From contig CM068388.1 in assembly GCA_034770075.1 (NCBI GenBank), forward strand, positions 70,046,889 to 70,110,888: a stretch of DNA of 64,000 bases, written 5' to 3'. This document shows, one piece after another, positions 57,312-64,000 of the stretch; the stretch's first letter is position 1, and each line of letters begins with the position of its first letter. Made by a program: the position numbers and the translations under genes. Below the pieces are notes generated by a model. It did not search any database. It worked only from the letters and a program-made list of their open reading frames with translations, and was not told the origin of the DNA. This DNA comes from Aralia elata (lineage: Eukaryota; Streptophyta; Magnoliopsida; Apiales; Araliaceae).

Positions 57312-57821
57312 ATGCTGCCAAGATGGAGAGGAAGAGGAAGACCGAGAACAAAAAAATGTAAATGAAGAACCAGAAAATGAAAATGAGAATGGGGGTGGGT
57401 TAGGAGAACCCAATGCAACAGTTTGTAGATTTATTATTAGGGGCATTTCAAAATAGGAATCCTCCTAATCCCAATGTTAATGTAAATCTGCCAGTTGTGC
57501 TCTTGGCCAGCTTTAAAGACTTTAAGAGCGTAGGACCTCCTGAATTTAAAGGGACCACTAAGCCTATAGAGGCTCAATCGTGGATAAAAGAGATAGAGAA
57601 GGTGTTTAGTATCGCCAGGGTAGGTGAAGAGCAAAAGACTACTTTTGCTACTTACATGTTGAAAGGTGAAGCCAATTTCTGGTGGGAGGCAAAACAAAAT
57701 AGGGCTGGTGAGGGAGTGATTACCTAGGAAAGGTTCAAGGAAATATTTTTCGAGAACTATTTTTCTATTAGCATGCAGAGTCATATGGAAATACGATTTT
57801 TAGAATTGAAACAAGGGGACA
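57312..57821 (+). pseudogene. gag: gag N-terminal part, unit 1 of element I
   Basis: ATG at 57312 begins MLPRWRGRGRPRT, the usual basic start of Del/Tekay gag. After a frame change it reads QQFVDLLLGAFQNRN (57414) and FKDFKSVGPPEFKGTTKPIE, then NFWWEAKQNR, up to TAG at 57725-57727. Copies of this half lie at 58574-59084 and 59836-60346; the second has an extra TGA at 58946-58948. Confidence 0.85.
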
Positions 57822-58573
57822 TGTAGTTTGTTGGATAAGAATGCAATGCTAAACATAGTGTTACATACAACAAATAATAGAGTCCAGATGTTAGAGGCCT
57901 CAATACAGGATCTCCAGGTGGAGAAGCATGAGTTGAATAATCTTTGGGATGAGGAGATACTGAATCGGCAAAGGGCCGAAGAGTAGGTTCACGACCTCGA
58001 GCAGGAAGTGCGGGGGATCAAAAGGAAGGTAGACAGAATGAACTATGCCTACACTACATCTATAGAGTGTGTTCAGGATAAAGTGTGGTCTTCGCCCGAC
58101 GAGATATGGCAGTTCCGACGTTCTATTACTCGGGCTCATGTGATTGCTATCATCGAGGAAGAGCGTGTTAGCGTTATTGCTAGGGGACTAGCATAGTATA
58201 ATAGTAATGTGTAGAAGTATGTAAATATATGGTTGTATATGTGTGTAGTATGAATCCCAGCTTTTGATATTATTAGCGGGATATCTTTTGTAAATCCTAA
58301 CTCCGATATAAGTTAAGGATTAGACTATGTAAATCCCATCTTTTTGTAAGCAATAGAGGGATGTAGAATGTAAATAGTAGAAAGTGCTATAGCATGTAAA
58401 TAGCAGGTAGCTATACAAAAAAATATGTAGTAAGAAGAAGTATGTAAGCAAAAGCATATTAATATAAGATATTATTAAATGTGTTTTGCGCTGAATGAAA
58501 TTGTTAGCATTAAATGAAAATGCCTTAAAATGTGTAATAATTTAATAATAATAAATTTTATTAAACAGAAAAA

Positions 58574-59084
58574 TGCTGCCAAGATGGAGAGGAAGAGGAA
58601 GACCGAGAACACAAAAATGTAAATAAAGAACTAGAAAATGAAAATGAGAATGGGGGTGGGGTCAGGAGAACCCAATGCAACAGTTTGTAGATTTATTATT
58701 AGGGGCATTTCAAAATAGGAATCCTTCTCATCCCAATGTTAATGTAAATCCGCCAGTTGTGCTCTTGGCCAGCTTTAAAGACTTTAAGAGCGTAGGACCT
58801 CCTGAATTTAAAGGGACCACTAAGCCTATAGAGGCTCAATCGTGGATAAAAGAGATAGAGAACGTGTTTAGTATCGCCAGGGTAGGTGAAGAGCAAAAGA
58901 CTACTTTTGCTACTTACATGTTGAAAGGTGAAGCCAATTTCTGGTGAGAGGCAAAACAAAATAGGGCTGGTGAAGGAGTGATTGCCTAGGAAAGGTTCAA
59001 GGAAATATTTTTCGAGAACTATTTTTCTACTTAGCATGCAGAGTCGTATGGAAATACGATTTTTAGAATTGAAACAAGGGGACA
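58574..59084 (+). pseudogene. gag: gag N-terminal part, unit 2
   Basis: Same content as unit 1, with one more nonsense change: NFW is followed by TGA where unit 1 has Trp. A redundant copy that cannot reach the downstream gag half without readthrough and frame changes. Confidence 0.85.
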
Positions 59085-59835
59085 TGTAGTTTGTTGGATA
59101 TGAATGTAATGTTAAACATAGCGTTACATACAACAAATAATAGAGTCCAGATGTTAGAGGCCTCAATACAGGATCTCCAGGTGGAGAAGCATGAGTTGAA
59201 TAATCTTTGGGATGAGGAGATACTGAATTAGCAAAGGGCCGAGGAGTAGGTTCACGACCTCGAGCAGGAAGTGCGGGGAATCAAAAGGAAGGTAGACAGA
59301 ATGAACTATGCCTACACTACATCTATAGAGCGTATTCAGGATAAAGTGTGGTCTTATCCCGAGGAGATAGGGCAGTTCCGACGTTCTATTACTCGGGCTT
59401 ATGTGATTGCTATCATCGAGGAAGAGCGTGTTAGCGTTATTGCTAGGGGACTAGCATAGTATAATAGTAATGTGTAGAAGTATGTAAATATATGGTTGTA
59501 TATGTGTGTAGTATGAATCCCAGCTTTTGATATTATTAGCGGGATATCTTTTGTAAATCCTAACTCCGATATAAGTTAAGGATTAGACTATGTAAATCCC
59601 ATCTTTTTGTAAGTAATAGAGGGATGTAGAATGTAAATAGTAGAAAGTGCTATAGCATGTAAATAGCAGGTAGCTATACAAAAAAATATGTAGTAAGAAG
59701 AAGTATGTAAGCAAAAACATATTAATATAAGATATTATTAAATGTGTTTTGCGATGAATGAAATTGTTAACATTAAATGAAAATGCCTTAAAATGAGTAA
59801 TAATTTAATAATAATAAATTTTATTAAACAGAAAA

Positions 59836-61011
59836 ATACTGCCAAGATGGAGAGGAAGAGGAAGACCGAGAACACAAAAATATAAATGAAGAACCAGAAA
59901 ATGAAAATGAGAATGGGGGTGGGGTCAAGAGAACCCAAAGCAACAGTTTGTAGATTTATTATTAGAGGCATTTCAAAATAGGAATCCTCCTAATCCCAAT
60001 GTTAATGTAAATCCGCCAGTTGTGCTCTTGGCCAGCTTTAAAGACTTTAAGAGCGTAGGACCTCCTGAATTTAAAGGGATCACTAAGCCTATAGAGGCTC
60101 AATCGTGGATAAAAGAGATAGAGAAGGTGTTTAGTATCGCCAGGGTAGGTGAAGAGCAAAAGACTACTTTTGCTACTTACATGTTGAAAGGTGAAGCCAA
60201 TTTCTGGTGGGAGGCAAAACAAAATAGGGCTGGTGAGGGAGTGATTGCCTAGGAAAGGTTCAAGGAAATATTTTTCGAGAACTATTTTTCTACTAGCATG
60301 GAGAGTTGTATGGAAATACGATTTTTAGAATTGAAACAAGGGGACATGTCAGTGCCCCAATATGCAGCCAAGCTCAACAAACTGGCTCGATTTGCTCTAC
60401 AGTAAATGGACACAGAGAAGAGGAAAACTAGAAGATTTGAGCAGGGATTAAAACCCTTGCTCTACAATAAGTTGTCAGTATTGTAGATAGGATCGTTTGG
60501 CACTATCCTGGAAAAAGCTTTCATAGTCGAAGGAAGAGTGAGGTCATGAGCCTCTACAACAAAGAGAGGAAGAATAAGGCTAAGTCTGAGGGAGCCGCTA
60601 AGGCTGAAGGAGGCAATGGAAGCGGAGGAGGAAAGAGGAAGTGAAATAACTCTAGGAATACCGGAAATAAGAGGGGAGACCCAAAGAAAAGGGTTGAAGT
60701 ATGTAAGAACTGCGGAAAGAATCACTCAAGGTTGTGCTTAAAAGGAAAGGTTGTATGTTATAAGTGCGGGCAGGAGGGACACATCTCCCAATTGCCTCAA
60801 CCCGAAGAAGAATAGTGGGTGCTTTGTCTGTGGATCGGTGGATCATATGGAGAGAAATTGCCTGAAAAAGGGAGCTGACGGGGGAAGCGACAGTAAGGGA
60901 AATAGTAGTGGGAAGCTGACAATAACTGGTCCAGCTCCACCGAATAAGCCGACCGCCACAACTTTCAACATGACGGTTCAAGATACGGTAACATCTAAGG
61001 ATGTAGTTTAA
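59836..61011 (+). pseudogene. gag: gag, unit 3 plus C-terminal half with zinc knuckles
   Basis: Unit 3 supplies the N-terminal half (FKDFKSVGPPEFKGITKPIE, 60031) and runs on into the unique second half: SVPQYAAKLNKLARFAL (60349), FEQGLKPLLYNKL, then a basic Gly-rich linker. Cys clusters: CKNCGKNHSRLC (about 60702), CYKCGQEGH (60748) and CFVCGSVDHMERNC (60816). Stops at 60250, 60403, 60484 and a frameshift inside the second knuckle (about 60785). In a living element this would be one capsid-nucleocapsid protein. Confidence 0.85.
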
Positions 61012-62640
61012 GGTATCGTCCCGGTCAATGATATTAACCCTTATGTGATGTTTGATTCAGGTGCGACCTGTTCTTTTATATCACATGAATTTCCTAGACG
61101 TTTAAGTTTATCACTAGAGAATCTAGAGATCCCTATGAATATAGAAGTTGCAAATAAAGAAGTAATCCCTCTAGAGCATATCTATAGGAATTGTTGTGTT
61201 AAAATAAGAGAACATGAGTTGATGGTAGATTTAATTCCGATTCAACTAGGAGAATTCGACGTAATTTTGGGAATAGATTGGTTGTTTAACCATGGGGCAA
61301 TGATAGATTGTCAGAAGAATCTAGTAAAACTTAAATCCGCGAAGCAATATAAAGTAGTATTTTATGGTAGTAAATTGCCAAGACAGTCTCATTGTCTGAC
61401 GATGATGCAAGCAAAGAAATTATTACGAAAGGGATGTGTGAGATATTTAGCCTACATTGTAGATACCCAACAAGTGGAAGCAGAGATAGGTCAGATACCC
61501 GTAGTGAAAGAACCCGCGGATGTTTTTCCGGATGAATTACCAGGTCTTCCGCCGGATAGGGAGATTGAGTTTATTATCGATATAGTGCTTGGTACGACAC
61601 CAGTTTCAAGGGCTTTGTACAGGATGGCCCTAGTAGAGATGAAGGAATTGATGATACAATTGCAAGAATTATTAGACAATAAGTATATTCAACCGAGCGT
61701 GTCTCCATGGAGAGCACCAATGTTATTTGTAAAGAAGAATAATGGATCGTTGAGACTTTGTATCAACTTCAGAGAGTTGAACAAAGTAACGATTAAAAAC
61801 AAGTATCCGTTGTCCAGGATTGACGATCATTTTGATCAGTTGAAAGGGATGAAGTTCAGGACTCATTATGGTCATTACGAGTTTCTGGTAATGTCGTTCA
61901 GGTTGACAAATGTGCCAGCCGCATTTATGGATGTGATGAATAGAGTGTTCAAACAATACTTGGACAAGTTTGTAGTGGTGTTCATAGATGATATCCTGGT
62001 CGATTCTAAGACGCAGGAGGATTATGCTGAACATTTAAGAATAGTGTTGGAAACACTAAGGAGGGAGAAGTTATATGCGAAATTCACCAAGTGTGAGTTT
62101 TGGCTAGAAAGGGTTCAATTTTTAGGACATGTGATCAATAAAGATGGTATATCCGTAGATCTAGCAAAGGTGGAGGCGGTGATGAATTGGGAGCAGCCGA
62201 AGACGCCAACTGAAGCGTGTAGTTTCTTAGGGTTAGCGGGCTACTATCGAAGATTTATCCAAGATTTTTCGAAGATAGCTACCCCGTTAACTAATTTGAC
62301 AAGGAAGACGGTGAAGTTCGTATGGTCGGAAAAATGTGAGGAGAGCTTTCAAGAGCTCAATAAAAGATTGAGTAAGGCGCCAGTATTATCCTTACCGGAT
62401 AATACGGGTAATTTTGTGGTATATCGTGACGCGTTGCATAAAGAATTGGGATGCGTACTTATGAAGAACGGAAAGGTCATTGCGTACGCATCACGGCAGT
62501 TGAAAGATTATGAGAAGGGATACCTTACTCACGATCTCGAATTAGCAATGGTGGTTTTTGCCTTAAAAATTTGGAGGCATTATCTTTAAGGAGAAAAATG
62601 TGAGATATACACATACCATAAGAGTCTAAAATATATCTTC
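61012..62640 (+). pseudogene. pol: pol of element I: protease, RT, RNase H
   Basis: Same frame as the gag end at 60751, separated by a TAA at 61009-61011. Protease with intact DSGAT at 61054 and VILGIDWL (61262). RT from about 61560: APMLFVKKNNGSLRLCINFREL, then FIDD at 61981-61992 (both catalytic Asp present). About two dozen codons that normally lie between FDQLKG and the FRTHYGH block (61848-61870) are missing, including the LDLRSGYHQ-type motif. RNase H: VVYRDALHKELGCVL (62416) where the first catalytic Asp context is changed to RDA, and HDLELAMVVFALKIWRHYL, ending at TAA 62587-62589. Confidence 0.9.
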
Positions 62641-64000
62641 ACATAGAATGAGCTGAATATGAGGTAGAGGAGGTAGTTAGAATTGATCAAAGATTATGAT
62701 TGTGAAATTCTATATCACCCGAGAAAGGCGAATGTGATGGCCGATGCTTTAATTAGAAAGGGTCGGGAAAAGTTATCGCTGTTAACGGCTCAACATAAGT
62801 TAATAACAGCAATGGCGAAAATGGAGTTGGAGATAAAAATTTTGAAGGAATCGGAAGGTAAGTTGTATTCATTGGAGACTCGTCCAACCTTAGTGGACAG
62901 AGTAAAGGAAGCACAACTCAAGGATGAGGAGTGTAAGAAAATTATAAAGAGAATTTCTGAAGGAGAAGAGTTAAAGTACAAACTCGATAATGAGGGAGTA
63001 ATAAGATTTAAAAGAAGAATTTGGGTTCCGTCAGAACCAGAATTGAAGGAGGAGATATTGCAAGAGGCCCATTGTTCGAGGTACTCGATACATCCGGGAA
63101 GCACGAAGATGTATCAAGACCTCCAACAAAATTTCTGATGGTCGAACATGAAGAAAGAGGTCGTAGAATGCGTTAGAAGGTGCTTGACTTGCCAGAGAGT
63201 CAAGGTCGAACATCAAAGACCAAGTGGGTTGTTTCAACCGTTAGAAATTCCTGAGTGGAAGTGAAAGCATATCGCAATGGACTTTATGGTAGGACTTCCA
63301 AGTACGCAGAAAGGATACGACGCTATATGGGTTATAGTGGATCGTTTGACGAAGTCAGCACATTTTCTACCAATTAAGATCAGGTTTAACCTAGACTAAT
63401 TAGCTAAACTTTATGTTAAGAAAATTGTTTCCCAACATGGAGTGCCAATTTCAATCGTGTCGGATAGGGATCCGCGATTCACGTCGAACTTCTGGAAGAG
63501 CTTACAAGAGCATATGGGAACGAAGCTGAGGTTGAGTACAACGTATCATCCTCACATGGACGGGGCAGAGAGAAAGAACGATACAGACCTCGGAAGATAT
63601 GTTGAAAGCTTGTGTCATGAATTTTAAGGGAAATTGGGACGTCCACCTACCTCTAGTTGAATTTGCTTATAATAATAGCTACCACGCGAGTATAGGCATG
63701 CCGCCTTACGAAGCGTTGTACGGAAGAAAGTGCAAAACACCACTATACTGGAACGAGGTAGGAGAATATCGACTGCTAGGGCCAGAATCGGTGCAACAGA
63801 CTGCAGAGATTATCAAATTAATACGCGCACGACTGATAACAACTCAAGATCGACAGAAGAAGTATGTGGATCAACATCGTCAGAAAAGAGATTTTGAAGT
63901 CGGGTCGTTCGTATTTTTGAAGGTATCTCCTTAGAAAGGGAAGATACGTTTTGGTAAGAAAGGAAAGTTGAGTCCTCGTTTTATAGGACCTTTTGAGATG
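62641..64000 (+). pseudogene. int: pol of element I: integrase, continues past window
   Basis: In the same frame: LIKDYDCEILYHPRKANVMADA (62683), HHCC region with HCSRYSIHPGS (63070) and CLTCQRVK (63184), stop at 63136-63138. Catalytic Asp in IAMDFMVGLP (about 63280) and in SDRDPRFTSNFW (63463), Glu in the DGAERKN segment (63563). Stops at about 63262 and 63397. After about 63600 the frame changes and reads KGNWDVHLPLVEFAYNNSYH and YEALYGRKCKTPLYWNEVGE. The last bases (GKLSPRFIGPFEM) lead to the C-terminal domain outside the window. Confidence 0.9.

Larger units (their letters stand above)
56561..60346 (+). repeat. tandem triplication of a 1.26-kb gag-proximal segment
   Basis: Three units: 56561-57821, 57822-59084, 59085-60346, each from TGTAGTTTGTTG to AAACAAGGGGACA. 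They match closely, with scattered substitutions. Each holds the 3' half of the extra ORF, the spacer, the gag start and the first half of gag. Joins lie at a CATG shared by both ends. Units 2 and 3 share a TAG in EEQVHDL that unit 1 lacks; all three share a TAG before ERFKEIFF. Confidence 0.95.
55958..64000 (+). mobile_element. Ty3/gypsy Del/Tekay-like element I, internal region
   Basis: Primer site, extra ORF, gag with tandem triplication, zinc knuckles, then PR, RT, RNase H and integrase in one frame. The right part, including the expected chromodomain and 3' LTR, lies beyond position 64000. Gag (PPEFKGTTKPIEAQSWIKEI) and RT types fit the Del/Tekay chromoviruses. Confidence 0.88.

Noticed and set aside
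56639..60222. Minus-strand ORFs repeated three times in element I
   Set aside because: Antisense shadows of the triplicated extra ORF and gag.

Overview
This window is plant chromosomal DNA made almost entirely of LTR retrotransposons. The families seen (Athila-like and Del/Tekay-like Ty3/gypsy, SIRE/Maximus-like Ty1/copia with an extra 3' ORF, and a TRIM) point to a flowering plant, most likely a eudicot with a repeat-rich pericentromeric or otherwise heterochromatic region. I see no intact host gene, tRNA, rRNA, CRISPR or bacterial-type feature. Nearly every element is broken by stops and frameshifts.

Layout. (1) 1-8990: an Athila-like Ty3 element, plus strand, entered inside gag. It has gag, PR-RT-RNase H, integrase, a GC-rich palindromic spacer and an env-like ORF. 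Where the 3' LTR should lie there is a perfect 101-bp inverted repeat. (2) 8991-10356: AT-rich sequence without genes, with a Helitron-like terminus at 9901. (3) 10357-11203: a minus-strand TRIM with two 199-bp LTRs. (4) 11222-46247: a nest. Copia A (LTRs 11222-11890 and 45581-46247) is split in its RNase H domain by copia B (LTRs 15436-16980 and 43631-45152). B in turn carries three insertions: copia C on the minus strand (about 19016-27979, itself split in gag by solo LTR D, 22116-23923, TSD aagag); the pol-less SIRE-like element E (28765-40865, TSD aaaga); and an Athila-type solo LTR on the minus strand (41381-43152, TSD ttgag). (5) 46483-48442: a probable solo LTR F. (6) 48940-55957: two inverted copies of one LTR family (G). 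The right copy is split by a 3.26-kb LTR-like insertion H (51501-54755, TSD gttcc) that carries an unrecognised, exon-like gene fragment. (7) 55958-64000: the internal region of a Del/Tekay-like Ty3 element I. It has an extra ORF upstream of gag, a 1.26-kb tandem triplication across the ORF/gag junction, and a pol that runs off the right edge.

The families would have acted as ordinary retrotransposons: gag forms particles, PR-INT-RT-RNase H copy and insert DNA, and LTRs give promoter and polyA signals. Here E (and apparently B) have gag and an env-like ORF but no recognisable pol, so they would have needed enzymes in trans. The most unusual signals are the short motif TCGTAGAG and its complement scattered through B and E, coding and non-coding alike; the perfect 101-bp palindrome; GC-rich palindromic blocks that recur in unrelated elements; the triplicated gag segment; and the captured exon-like fragment.
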